Assembly (NCBI RefSeq): GCF_000143415.4
Contig: NW_003314366.1
Span: 545,363-604,567, forward strand
Direction: 5' to 3'
DNA: 59,205 nt
Source: Selaginella moellendorffii
Lineage: Eukaryota > Streptophyta > Lycopodiopsida > Selaginellales > Selaginellaceae
The notes beneath the pieces are model-generated. The model searched no databases. It worked only from the letters and a program-made list of their open reading frames with translations, and was not told the DNA's origin. Below, one piece after another: positions 12,496-23,842 of the stretch (its first letter is position 1; each line of letters opens with the position of its first letter). The translations under genes were made by a program, and so were the position numbers.

Positions 12496-15400
12496 TTTTC
12501 CTCAGTTCTAGCGAAGGATAGAGGCGGATTGCTGGGAGATGGCAAGGGCAGGGCGTAAGCGAACCCAGGCGGAGACGGAACCTCCGCCAGAGCTGGAGCC
12601 TCCGGTCGAACAAGAGGCTATGGATGAGGAATCCTTGCATGAGGAGGACTCCAGTGAGGAAACCTCCAAACAGGAGTCCGGTGGCGAGGTTCGGTCGTCC
12701 AAGGCTCGATTGAACGTGCTAGAAGGACAGTTGGCACAGACCAATGCCCTGCTGGAAACTCTCGTACGCAAGCTAAAGCGTGACGAGAGGCGGAAGAAAA
12801 AGAAAAAGACTGCGGATGCTGGCAGCGCAGAAGGTGCGGATCTTTCGGCCGGGACTGAGGCAAAACCAGACAAGGTCGAACAGACCGAAGTGGAATCAGT
12901 CCCTCAGGCAGTTCCCAAGTACAAACCAAAGCCCCCACCGGTCTTCAAGGGAGTGAATGACTATAAGGTGGTGGAGGATTGGTTTTACGATATGGAGGAC
13001 TACTTCCGAGCGTTGCGGTTACCAAGCTCGGAGAAGGTCCCATGTGCAAAACCATACTTGGCAGATAATGCCAAGTCTTGGTGGAGAACAACGGAGGCCA
13101 ACGAAGGACCGGTGGTCACTTGGGACATGATGAAGGCGAGGATCCGCGCAACATATGTTCCTCCGAATGCCACTCTGCATCTGAGGGATGAACTGAGTAG
13201 GCTGAAACAGACAGGAACCATCCAGGAATATGTGAATGGGTTCATGGCAAAGAGGATACTTGTCACGGACATGGGGGATATGGATGCGTTCCATGCCTTC
13301 ATATCAGGTTTGCAAACCTGGGCTCGCGGCGAGGTGATGAGGTGGAACCCGACCAACTACAAGGAAGCGTTGGATGCGGCCATCAAGGTGCATTTCAACG
13401 ATAACCTGCGAAAGGGGAACACGACGGGGTCGGGATCCACATTTAGCAAAGGGGCCAAACCAAGGGGAACGTATAGCAAGGGGAAATTCAAAAGGAGTTT
13501 CTCTAAGAATGAGTCCTCGGGGTTCCGGAAAGGCAAATCCGGTGGCCAGCGAGCGAGTACGTGGGGGAGTCAAGCGAAAAAGGACAAACCCACGGATAAG
13601 AAGGTCAAGTCGTATAGCAGCGTGGGAAACAACGTATGCTACAACTGCGGCGAAGCGGGACACTTCTCGAGGGAATGTCCCTACCCGAAGAAGGCCAGAG
13701 CCAATATGGCCATCAAGTCGGGTGAAGTCCAAACTGAGGTATGTGATCCAGTCCCTAACTCAAAGTTACTCATTACACAAGCAACTTTGGTAGAGAGTCG
13801 TTCGCGACATCTACTAGCCCTCCGAGGGAAGCTCGGAGGTAGCTTTGTTAAAATCCTTATTGACACGGGTGCTTCGGATAATTTTGTGGCTGCAGACATA
13901 GTCCGGCAAGCCGGACTAACGGTGTAGCGGCTAGGCGAACCAAGGACTATAGAGTTTGTTCAGGGTAGCCAAAGCACCGATGAGGTACTTCGACAAGCGA
14001 GAGTCGAAGTGGGGACATGGAAAGTGGACATGGATTTCACCGTCTTGGATATGGCGGGATTTGACGTGATCTTCGGAATGGATTGGTTTAATCGGTTCGT
14101 GGTAGCCCTGCATGGACAAGGTAGGAACCTTGTGGTATTGGCGAATGCCCAAGGAAGAAGATCTAGGGTGGAGGCCCAGGATCTAAAGGTAGGGCAAAGC
14201 AAGGCCAACGAGTCATGCTTGAACCTGGTGTCCACGAGAGGACAACTCACTAAAGGAACTAAGGCAGCCTTTTTGTGCTTACTCTCGGTGAAGAGTGATA
14301 AAAAGACAAGAACGGAAGAAGTGCCTTTAGTGATCCAGCGAGTGTTGGACCAATTCCAGGATACCATGCCGGAGGAGCTACCGGCGGGGTTGCCCCCCGC
14401 ACGACCGATAGAACATAAGATTGAGCTTGTCGAGGGCGCTGAGGCGGTGGTTCGTCCCCCCTATCGTTTGAACGAAAAAGAACTCAAGGAGCTCAAGTGC
14501 CAACTAGAGGAGTTGGTGGGCAAAGGGTATGTTAGGTTGAGCAAGTCGCCGTATGGGGCGCCGGTATTATTTGTGAAAAAGAAAGATGGATCTATGCGCA
14601 TGTGCATAGATTACCGGTTGCTCAACAAGTATACCAAGAAGAACAAGTACCCGTTGCCAAGGATTGAGGACCTGTTCGATAGGTTGGGAAAGGCAAAATA
14701 CTTCTCGAGGATTGACCTAAGGTCAGGATACTACCAGATCAGGGTAGCCGAGGAAGATGTCGAGAAGACAACCTGTCGAACGAGGTATGGGAGCTTTGAG
14801 TTTTTGGTGATGCCCTTTGGGCTGTGCAATGCGCCGGCAACGTTTTCGGCGTTGATGAACCACATCTTTGTACCCTATCTGGATCACTTTGTGGTCATCT
14901 ATATTGACGACATCCTGATCTATAGCGAGACGCTAGAGGAGCATGCCGAACACTTGGCGAAGGTGTTTGAGAAACTAAGGGAACATAAACTGTATGCTAA
15001 AGAGAGCAAATGTGACTTTGCTCAGCAAGAGGTAAAGTTTCTCGGGCATGTGGTGGGCCAGGACGAGCTCAAGGTGGACCCGGAGAAGGTCCAAGCGATC
15101 CAGGAATGGGAGCGACCATCAAATGTACATGAGTTGAGGGCGTTCTTGGGGCTATGCAACTACTATCGAAAGTTTATCAGACACTATTCGAGAGTAGCCC
15201 TGCCCTTAACTGATCGAACGGGAAAAGGGAAGATGGTATGGACAGCGGAAAGCGAGGCGGCATTCGTCCACCTCAAAGGGAAGTTGAGGAAGGCTCCGGT
15301 GTTGGCATTACCGGACTTTGGTAAGGACTTTGAGGTAGACACGGATGCTTCGGACTTTGCGTTAGGCGCAGTTTTGAAGCAAGACAACCATCCAGTAGCG

Positions 15401-16412
15401 TTCTTCTCGAAGAAGCTGGACAAGGCTCAACGGAAGTGGCCTGCCCACGAGAAGGAATTGTTTGCGGTGGTCAAGGCGCTCAAGGAGTGGCGACACTACC
15501 TTGGGAGACACTTCAAGGTTTACACGGACAATGTGGCAACGAAACACTTCTTGTCACAACCCGACCTAAGAGGGAAACAAGGTCGGTGGGCCAATGCCTT
15601 GGCCGAGTTTGATTGCGAGATTCTGTACAAGCCTGGGAAGAGCAACATCGTGGCAGATGCGCTAAGTCGAAAAGTGAGCTTGAGGTTGGCGATCTCCAGC
15701 GCAACAGCAACCTTCTGGGACGATGTGCGGACAGCATATGAGAACGATGGTCTAGCACAAGAAGTGTTGTTGAGGAATCTGGAGGCACGGGAAGCTCACC
15801 AGAGAGGTGAGCCGCCAACGGAAGAGAAAACGGGCTATGCGGAACACAATGGACTCATTTATTACAAGCAAACGAGGGTGTATGTTCCAGAAGGTGGACT
15901 AAGGAAGGTAGCCTTAGAAGAGTGTCATGACGGACCTCTTGCGGGACACGGCGGAGTGCCCAAGACGATGGGCTTACTCAAGAGGAAGTACCATTGGCCA
16001 GATATGGCTAAGGACGTCCAAGACTATGTAAAGATATGTCCAACATGTCAGCAGGTCAAAGCCGTGACTAAGGCTAGTGGGGGCTTGTTGCAAAGCATCC
16101 CAATTCCAGATCGTCCGTGGAAATGTCTCACGATGGACTTCATCACGGGACTACCCCCAAGCGAGGGGTTCGATGCGATATTCGTGGTGGTGGATCGATT
16201 TTCGAAGATGGCACATTTCATACCCACCACAACGGAGGTGGATGCGGAAGGTGTGGCGAAACTGTTCTTCGAACAAGTGGTTTGAGTGCGGGGAAGGCCA
16301 GAGGAGATTATCTCAGATCGAGATAAGATCTTCACTAGTAGGTTCTGGAGGACCCTCCTGGAACAGTATCGCACCAAGTTGAAATTCAGCACAGCCTATC
16401 ACCCACAGACAG

Positions 16413-16459
16413 GTATGGGGTATTAAGTCAAGTTTGGTGGTCCTAACACTTCTTGACAG
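16413..16459 (+). other. Intron 1 of A1 pol (47 nt), inside integrase
   Basis: GTATGG...TTGACAG, phase 1. Removal joins HPQT to DGQTE, restoring the universally conserved integrase core motif and placing E1296 exactly 35 residues after D1260. Read unspliced, the frame stops after HPQTGMGY. The same intron with the same length is present in A2 (23796-23842), and a longer decayed version in A3 near 56323-56395. Confidence 0.88.
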
Positions 16460-16877
16460 ACGGACAAACGGAAAGGGTGAATAGGCAGCTGGAGGATTAT
16501 TTGCGATGCTATGTCTCGGGAGACCAGACCGATTGGGTAAGTCATTTGGGACTTGCGGAAATGTGTTATAACAACTCACCACATTCGAGTATCGGGGTGA
16601 GTCCATGGGAAGTCATCAATGGGCGAGCTATTGAAGGTCCTGTGGAACTCGGCGTGGCCGAGTATCATGGAGAGTTACCCGCAGTGGAGGCATTCACGGC
16701 GGAAAGACTCAACATTTGGAATCTAGTGAGGGATTCCTTGGAACGGGCTCAACAAAGGCAAACCAAGTACGCGAACCTAAAGCGCCGGGACGTAGAGTTC
16801 CAAGCTGGGGAGAAGGTGTGGCTGAACACCAAGAACCTTAGGCTACCAAGTGGGATCAGCCGAAAGTTGACCCAAAG

Positions 16878-16929
16878 GTAAAAATGCATGTAATCCTGTA
16901 AATGAATTGATCTTGAGTTCCTTAAGCAG
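16878..16929 (+). other. Intron 2 of A1 pol (52 nt), before the chromodomain
   Basis: GTAAAA...TTAAGCAG, phase 2. Splicing joins KLTQ to RFAGPYE, the conserved GPY/F motif downstream of the integrase core. Unspliced RNA ends in a stop after LTQR. A2 has it at 23326-23377, also 52 nt. Confidence 0.85.
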
Positions 16930-17311
16930 GTTCGCGGGGCCTTACGAGATTGAGGCACGAATCGGTAAAGTGGCTTACCGACTCCGACTTCCTCGAGAGA
17001 TGGGGAAGATGCACCCAGTGTTCCATGTGAACTTACTCAAGCCGTACTTTGAGGATCCGCTTCGCAAGGACCAAGTAAGACCTTTACCTGAGGTTATCCA
17101 AGGGGAAGAGGAATACGAAGTCGAGGCCATCCTCAATGCGCGCAAGAGCAAGCGACAAGGACGCGAGGTGAGAGAGTTCCATGTGAAGTGGAAAGGATTT
17201 CCACACTGCGAAGCAACATGGGAACCGGAGGAGAACCTAGCGAACGCGCGAGATCTAGTGGAGGAATTTCTGCATGGCAGAACTCTATGTACTTATGCAA
17301 AGTTCAATTAA

Positions 17312-17702
17312 AAATATCAATTTGCAAAGTTGAGCAAGTGGCATATGTTGGGACCCGAAGGCGCGCCAAAGGTGAGCTAATTAGCATGGGTTAGCTAGGT
17401 CGACCAGGCGTAGGGAGCTACGCCCGACTCCCTGCGGGGATGTCGAAACCGTAGACGTATTCTATGGAGGTTGGGTTCGAGTCCCAACCCCCTAGTAAAG
17501 CAAGGCTGGGTTCAAGTCCCGACCTCATACTAGGGCGTGGTGAGGGGAGGAGTATAGGGACACCTATATTCCGTTGTCATGAGCTCTTGGCCGGGGAGGC
17601 TAACTTAGGCACACCGCTAAGTGGGGGGATGCCCCCGGAGACATGGTCAACAAGTCGTAGGATAAAAAAGAGACGTTCGATGTGGGCATCGAACTTCTTC
17701 TA
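17312..17702 (+). other. 3' non-coding region of A1
   Basis: Lies between the gag-pol stop and the polypurine tract. It contains GAGTCCCAACCCC-like and CTACGCC-rich blocks that are conserved in A2 (22555-22943). No frame or structure was identified. Confidence 0.6.
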
Positions 17703-17715
17703 TGGGTGGTGGAGT
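17703..17715 (+). promoter_or_regulatory. Polypurine tract of A1
   Basis: TGGGTGGTGGAGT abuts the 3' LTR. GGGTGGTGGAGT is identical in A2, A3, B1 and the young B element. Confidence 0.8.
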
Positions 17716-18863
17716 TGTAAGGAACCAACTCGCCGAGGTGTCGTAGGCTAAGGGAACCCCGAAAGCATGACCAAAATGACAAAGAGTTCATCGGATGGGA
17801 CCAAGTCAAAGATCGAGTCCAAGACCGACTCTAGGACCGAGTTCGAGATAGAGTCCGGAATCGAGTCCAAGACCGACTCGGGGACCGAGTTCGAGTCCGA
17901 GTTCAAGACCGAGTTCGAGACGGAGTCCGAGATCCGAAATCGGGTCCGAGACCGAGTCCGAAGTCGAGTCCGAGGTCGGGCCCGAGATCGGGTCCGAGAT
18001 CGAGTCCACGATCGAGTCCGAGACCGAATCCGAAGTCGGATCCGAAATCGGATCCGAGATCGAGCCAGAGACTAAGTCCAAATACTAATACGGGTCAAGG
18101 GGTGAAAGCCCAAAGCGTGCGTCCCCCAGGGGGGGGGGGCTGCAGGGGGTTCCAAAAGTATAGTAGGGATAGTGAGGTCCAGGAACCAGTTTTGAAGGGA
18201 CTCTCCAGTTGGGCTTCCAAACCGACTTGAGGTTGGGACTGGGACTAAGGGGCCTTGGGTGGGAGTGAGCGTGGACTTGGCTGGTGCCGGAGGGGCCATC
18301 CAAGGAAGTGCTCAAGAGCAGCTCCCACTCCCGAAAGGGAAACCGATTGCGGTGCTCCCGGCTCATGTGGAGTGGTGCCCCACTTGAGTACCATGCGGCT
18401 CATTGGTCCTCGCCCTTCCTAGGGGCTTGGGCCTTCCTTCGGGATGGAAGTGGGGGGCGAGAGGTACCCATACCGGGCCGTTAGGCCACGGTGTTTCGCC
18501 CCGGCGTCCCGAAGCAAGTGTTGCACTCAAGACTTGGGATTTAGAGGGTCCCATGATCAAGTCTTGTGGTACCAAGGGATGTTAGGAACCTGGAAGCTTG
18601 GTGTGCTTGGCTGCTTGTGCTTGCGGGGAGTGTAGCCGAACCTTAAGTCCAGTCTAACCCGGGGAGGGGGATTGGGAGTGATTTGGGAATCCGTGGAAGG
18701 ATGGCTAACACTCCGTTGCTCGTGCAGTGAGTAGCTGAAACCAAGTAGGAGCTGGTACCATAGGCGAGAACCTTGGCAAGGGAACTTAGCAAAAGCCAAG
18801 GCAGTGTTGGACGGATAGACAAGGTAAGCTGGCAAATTGGAAAGGAAAAATTTGTGGCTTACA
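17716..18863 (+). repeat. 3' LTR of A1
   Basis: 1,148 bp, TGTAAGG to CTTACA, followed by the GTGGG duplication. It is nearly identical to the 5' LTR. Its minisatellite is at about 17798-18082. Confidence 0.93.
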
Positions 18864-18868
18864 GTGGG

Positions 18869-19271
18869 GACCAAAAAAGGAATATTGGGGAAGGCTACTC
18901 CTCATGTTTGTGGTCATCCTAAGGATGCTAAAGAGTGGATCTGGGATGACCACTCATGGGCAAATGGCCCAATCTTTGAGAGACAGGATTGTGATGTAGG
19001 TGGTGTTGGATCATTGATATGACAAAGGTGAATAGACATGGCATTAGTGTAACAGACTGATAAATTGGTGGTACCTTTGAGTGTCAGTCATGGGATTGGA
19101 CATGTGGAGCACTTGGACCAAGTACAAATGTTGAGTGGCATGGATGCCATTCTTGGGGCTAGCAAGCCCCAAGTCCTAAATAGGACTTATAGAGGTTGTG
19201 AATGAGACTTTTCTAAGTGGTTAAAGGTGTGGTTAAGTGACTAAAGTAGAATGGAAAATTAATCACTTACA
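18869..19271 (+). repeat. Forward family-B-type LTR, right part
   Basis: Resumes the LTR interrupted at 11328 and ends GTAGAATGGAAAATTAATCACTTACA. The following ATTTGGTCTAGGC resembles a decayed primer-binding site. Confidence 0.75.
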
Positions 19272-20391
19272 ATTTGGTCTAGGCTTGATATTAGAAGGAT
19301 TGGGTTACAATGTTTAATTTTTTTCTAGGGAACTTTGCTATTACTTCTTGAGTAGCTCGGTGTTGGATTAGTTTCAAATTTGGTCAGAAAAAAAGTGCCA
19401 TAAGCTTGTCCATATTACAAATAAAGTTGGTGGTGTTAAGTGTCATAAATCTCTACTGGTGAGTATGATATTTATGTTATATTTTGTCGAATTGAGTTGG
19501 CACTTGATACTCATTTAAATCTTTATAGTAATGATATAGGTGTTGCTCATGGTATTACTTTATTGATGATCAAGTCATTATGATATTTATATCATATCTA
19601 TGTGATCATGAGTAATGTGTTTATGAAGTTGCTTGGTTAAACAATAATCAACCCCAAAGTGCTTGATGGTGAAGTTAATTTACCTGTAAGTAGTAGCATT
19701 ATAGTAACTTTGATTGAGTTTTCAGAAATGATCCATTATGCTAAGTTAGTGATGGTACCTTGGTTCCTTGAGTGTTTGCTTATTGAGGTTTTAGAAAATG
19801 TTGTAGCATTCATTTGTTATAATTTGATGTTTTATTTTTAACATTTGGAGTAGATTTTTGGATGGAAAAGGTGTGTAGTTGAGACATTAGAATTGTTAAC
19901 ACTTGTGTTAGTGAAAGTGGCATTACTATGTCGAGTGATGAGGAATATTCTTTGGAACTTGGTTTTTTATATTATTTTTTTTGTTAATGTTTTGGTACCA
20001 CATTGGATATTGAAGGTGATTGAAGAATAGAGTTAGTGCAATATGGATATCCAAAGATATGGTCTTCGTGTTAAAGTTTTTGATATTCATTAGCATACAG
20101 ATATTGATGTTAGATAATGGATATGTAGGCATGATATTCAATGTTTAGGCATACTAATAAGTCATAATAATTTATGTTGAGATGAACCGATGTGAAGTTG
20201 TAAATAGAAAGAAGTTAGTTGAGTCTTGAGAAATTGTATTTCTAGACTAAGAGTCATTCTTTCTCTAGGATGGAAGATTTTCCATAATTTTTTTAAAGTT
20301 TTTCCAATGGCTAATCTATTAATCATTTTGCCCAAAACCCATTTTATTTCATGAGCCTTTACAAACTAATGAAGGGGTTGACTTTGGCTAG
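19272..20391 (+). other. Unassigned body downstream of the B-type 5' LTR
   Basis: AT-rich sequence after the putative primer site. It does not align with the body of the young B element, so this LTR may have belonged to a different internal family. No coding motif. It continues, interrupted by the old B element, at 52451-52667. Confidence 0.4.
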
Positions 20392-20396
20392 CTTAA

Positions 20397-20712
20397 TACA
20401 AAAGACTAAATTTTCCATTCTACTTTAGTCACTTAACCACACCTCCAGCCATTTACAAAAGTTTTACTCACAACCTTTATAAGTCTTATTTTGGACTTAG
20501 GGACATACTAACCCTGAGAATGGCATCTATGCCACTCAACCTTTGCACTTGGTCCAAGTGCTCCACATGTCCGATCCCATGACTGACACCCAAAGGTACT
20601 ATTGACATATGCTAAGGCTATGCCCATTCACCTATGTCACACCAGTGATCCAACACCACCTACATCATAGTCCCATTTCTCAAAGACTAGACCATCTATC
20701 CATGAGTGATCA
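20397..20712 (-). repeat. Truncated 3' LTR of the old B element
   Basis: Matches the first 300 bp or so of the family B LTR (ACTAAATTTTCCATTCTACT, then the ACACTCAAAGG-type block). Its remainder and the adjoining body are deleted. Confidence 0.7.
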
Positions 20713-21393
20713 TCCTAAATCCCCTTAAATAGAAAAACTTCTCTCAATCTTCACAACCTTAAACATTAAATAGCACCTCCTATCCATTATTTGTTAAGGA
20801 CTTAGTCCTTTGGGCTTTATCTAATGCCCTCATGATCCCAAACACCACTCCCTAGTGTTTTAGAGTGTTTATATGTCCCAACGATAACTTTATTTGATAG
20901 TGAGCATTTCCCTTTATAACATTAAATTACTATATCTCAACATAAGCAATTTATCCTCCGAAAGGGTATACCTAACCTCTTTATCCTAATAACAAGTCTT
21001 GGGTAATTAACTTCTACCAATCTAATTGATTATTTTGCACCTTTTATTTAATGGCCTCATATTCGTTAAATCCTACAACTCATTACTAGTACTTCCACAC
21101 CTTTATCATTATTTGGGTCACCACACTCTAATCACATGCCTTTCAACTTAGGCTATGCCATTTTCATTTCTATTAGGATTCCTTTGGTAAAGGGTTCTTA
21201 TGAACCCACTCACTTGACCTCAAGGCATCACATCTTGGCATATTTGGTATCACCACACTATCGGCTCTACAAGCCTACCTTTACAACACTTCCCACTTGT
21301 GTTTAGGTCTTTGCCAAGACCAAAGCAGTTATTTCTCATGCTAACTATTAGTTAATACTGCACTATAGTGTAGGGTATACTATACCCTAAACC
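20713..21393 (-). other. Body of old B element, left segment, with 23-bp filler
   Basis: Collinear with 48685-49325 of the young B body. The final 23 bases (21371-21393) are not part of that alignment. They include the hairpin TAGGGTATA-C-TATACCCTA and adjoin the A2 LTR. No coding frame. Confidence 0.65.
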
Positions 21394-22541
21394 TGTAAGC
21401 CACAAATTTTTCCTTTCCAATTTGCCAGCTTACCTCGCCTATCTGTCCAACACCGCCTTGGCTTTTGCTAAGTTCCCTTGCCAAGGTTCTCGCCTATGGT
21501 ACCAGCTCCTACTTGGTCTCAGCTACTCACTGCACGAGCAACGGAGTGTTAGCCATCCTTCCACGGATTCCCAAATCACTCCCAATCCCCCTCCCCGGGT
21601 TAGACTGGACTTAAGGTTCGGCTACACTCCCCGCAAGCACAAGCAGCCAAGCACACCAAGCTTCCAGGTTCCTAACATCCTTTGGTACCACAAGACTTGA
21701 TCATGGGACCCTCTAAATCCCAAGTCTTGAGTGCAACACTTGCTTCGGGACGCCGGGGCGAAACACCGTGGCCTAACGGCCCGGTATGGGTACCTCTCGC
21801 CCCCCACTTCCATCCCGAAGGAAGGCCCAAGCCCCCAGGAAGGGCGAGGACCAATGAGCCGCATGGTACTCAAGTGGGGCACCACTCCACTTGAGCCGGG
21901 AGCACCGCAATCGGTTTCCCTTTCGGGAGTGGGAGCTGCTCTTGAGCACTTCCTTGGATGGCCCCTCCGGCACCAACCAAGTCCATGTTCACTCCCACCC
22001 AAGGCCCCTCGGTCCCAGTCCCAACCTCATGTCAGTTTGGGAGCCCCACTGGAGAGTCCCTTCTAAACTGGTTCCTGGACCTCACTATCCCTACTATACT
22101 TTTGGAACCCCCTGCAGCCCCCCCCCCCTGGGAGACGCACGCTTTGGGCTTTCACCCCTTGACCCGTATTAGTATTTGGACTTAGTCTCTGGCTCGATCT
22201 CGGACCCGATTTCGGATCCGACTTCGGATTCGGGTTCGGACTCGATCTCGGACTCGATCTCGGACCCGATCTCGGACCCGACCTCGGACTCGACCTCGGA
22301 CTCGGTCTCGGACCCGATTTCGGATCTCGGACTCCGTCTCGAACTCGGTCTCGAACTCGGACTCGAACTCGGTCCCCGAGTCGGTCTCGGACTCGATTCC
22401 GGACTCGATCTCGAACTCGGTCCTAGAGTCGGTCTTGGACTCGATCTTCGACTTGGTCCCATCCGATGAACTCTTTGTCATTTTGGTCATTCTTTCGGGG
22501 TTCCTTTAGCCTACGACACCTCGGCGAGTTGGTTCCTTACA
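21394..22541 (-). repeat. 3' LTR of A2
   Basis: Begins TGTAAGCCAC and ends TTCCTTACA on the plus strand. Minisatellite at about 22180-22450. Confidence 0.92.
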
Positions 22542-22553
22542 ACTCCACCACCC
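22542..22553 (-). promoter_or_regulatory. Polypurine tract of A2
   Basis: ACTCCACCACCC on the plus strand, GGGTGGTGGAGT in sense, directly abutting the 3' LTR. Confidence 0.8.
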
Positions 22554-22943
22554 ATAGAAGAAGTTCGATGCCCACATCGAACGTCTCGTTTTATCCTACG
22601 ACTTGTTGACCATGTCTCCGGGGGCATCCCCCCACTTAGCGGTGTGCCTAAGTTAGCCTCCCCGGCCAAGAGCCCATGACAACGGAATATAGGTGTCCCT
22701 ATACTCCTCCCCTCACCACGCCCTAGTATGGGGTCGGGACTTGAACCCAGCTTTGCTTTACTAGGGGGTTGGGACTCAAACCCAACCTTCGTAGAATACG
22801 TCTACGGATTCGACATCCCCGCAGGGAGTCGGGCGTAGCTCCCTACGCCTGGTCGACCTAGCTAACCCATGCTAATTAGCTTACCTTCGGCGCGCCTTCG
22901 GGTCCCAACATATGCCATTGCTCAACTTCTCAAATTGATATTT
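22554..22943 (-). other. 3' non-coding region of A2
   Basis: Between polypurine tract and gag-pol stop. Near-identical to 17312-17702 of A1. No gene. Confidence 0.6.
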
Positions 22944-23325
22944 TTAATTGAACTTTGCATAAGTACATAGAGTTCTGCCATGCAGAAATTCCTCCACTAG
23001 ATCTCGCGCGTTCGCTAGGTTCTCCTCCGGTTCCCATGTTGCTTCGCAGTGTGGAAATCCTTTCCACTTCACATGGAACTCTCTCACCTCGCGTCCGTGT
23101 CGCTTGCTCTTGCGCGCATTGAGGATGGCCTCGACTTCGTATTCCTCTTCCCCTTGGATAACCTCAGGTAAAGGTCTTACTTGGTCCTTGCGAAGCGGAT
23201 CCTCAAAATACGGCTTGAGTAAGTTCACGTGGAACACGGGATGCATCTTCCCCATCTCTCGAGGAAGTCGGAGACGGTAAGCCACTTTACCGATTCGAGC
23301 CTCAATCTCGTAAGGCCCCGCGAAC

Positions 23326-23377
23326 CTGCTTAAGGAACTCAAGATCAATTCATTTACAGGAATACATGCATTTTTAC
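23326..23377 (-). other. Intron 2 of A2 pol
   Basis: 52 nt on the reverse strand, joining KLTQ to RFAGPYE. Splice sites GTAAAA and AAGCAG are identical to A1. Confidence 0.84.
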
Positions 23378-23795
23378 CTTTGGGTCAACTTCCGGCTGAT
23401 CCCACTTGGTAGCCTGAGGTTCTTGGTGTTCAGCCACACCTTCTCCCCAGCTTGGAACTCCACATCTCGACGCTTTTGGTTCGCGTACTTAGTTTGCCTT
23501 TGTTGAGCCCGTTCCAAGGAATCCCTCACTAGATTCCAAATGTTGAGTCTTTCCGCCGTGAATGCCTCCACTGCGGGTAACTCTCCATGATACTCGGCCA
23601 CGCCGAGTTCCACAGGACCTTCAATAGCTCGCCCATTGATGACTTCCCATGGACTCACCCCGATGCTCGAATGTGGTGAGTTGTTATAACACATTTCCGC
23701 AAGTCCCAAATGACTTACCCAGTCGGTCTGGTCTCCCGAGACATAGCACCGCAAATAATCCTCCAGCTGCCTATTCACCCTTTCCGTTTGTCCGT

Positions 23796-23842
23796 CTGTC
23801 AAGAAGTGTTAGTGCCATCAATCTTGACTCAATACCCATTAC
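23796..23842 (-). other. Intron 1 of A2 pol
   Basis: 47 nt on the reverse strand, GTAATG...TTGACAG, splitting HPQT from DGQTE. The interior differs from A1 at several bases while length and both splice sites are kept. Confidence 0.87.

Larger units (their letters stand above)
12539..17311 (+). pseudogene. gag-pol: gag-pol polyprotein of A1 (three exons, two in-frame stops)
   Basis: Retrotransposon polyprotein for particle formation, reverse transcription and integration. Start ATG at 12539 is shared with A2. With introns 16413-16459 and 16878-16929 removed the frame is 1,558 codons. Domains in order: acidic N-terminus and coiled region; gag core with PPPVFKG near residue 130; zinc knuckle CYNCGEAGHFSREC from residue 367; protease IDTGAS (D442); RT with YIDD at 788-791; RNase H (DTDAS); integrase HHCC from about H1130 to C1167/C1170; catalytic D1200, D1260 and E1296 (exact D,D(35)E); chromodomain about 1493-1545 (YEVEAIL, WEPEENL). 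Defects are TAG at 13925-13927 (CAG in A2) and TGA at 16283-16285 (CGA in A2), both C-to-T changes. Gag and pol share one frame. Confidence 0.93.
11329..18863 (+). mobile_element. Chromovirus-type Ty3/gypsy LTR retrotransposon A1, full length
   Basis: 7,535-bp element with two about 1,150-bp LTRs (11329-12479 and 17716-18863), a GTGGG target duplication, a tRNA-Met primer site, a single gag-pol frame ending in a chromodomain, and a polypurine tract. The LTRs differ by only a handful of substitutions, apparently all transitions, plus a poly-G length change. The insertion is therefore young. The last LTR dinucleotide is CA in the 3' copy but TA in the 5' copy. Two nonsense codons make this copy non-autonomous, although every domain is still readable. 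The spliced pol model resembles that of the reverse-strand copy A2. Confidence 0.95.
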
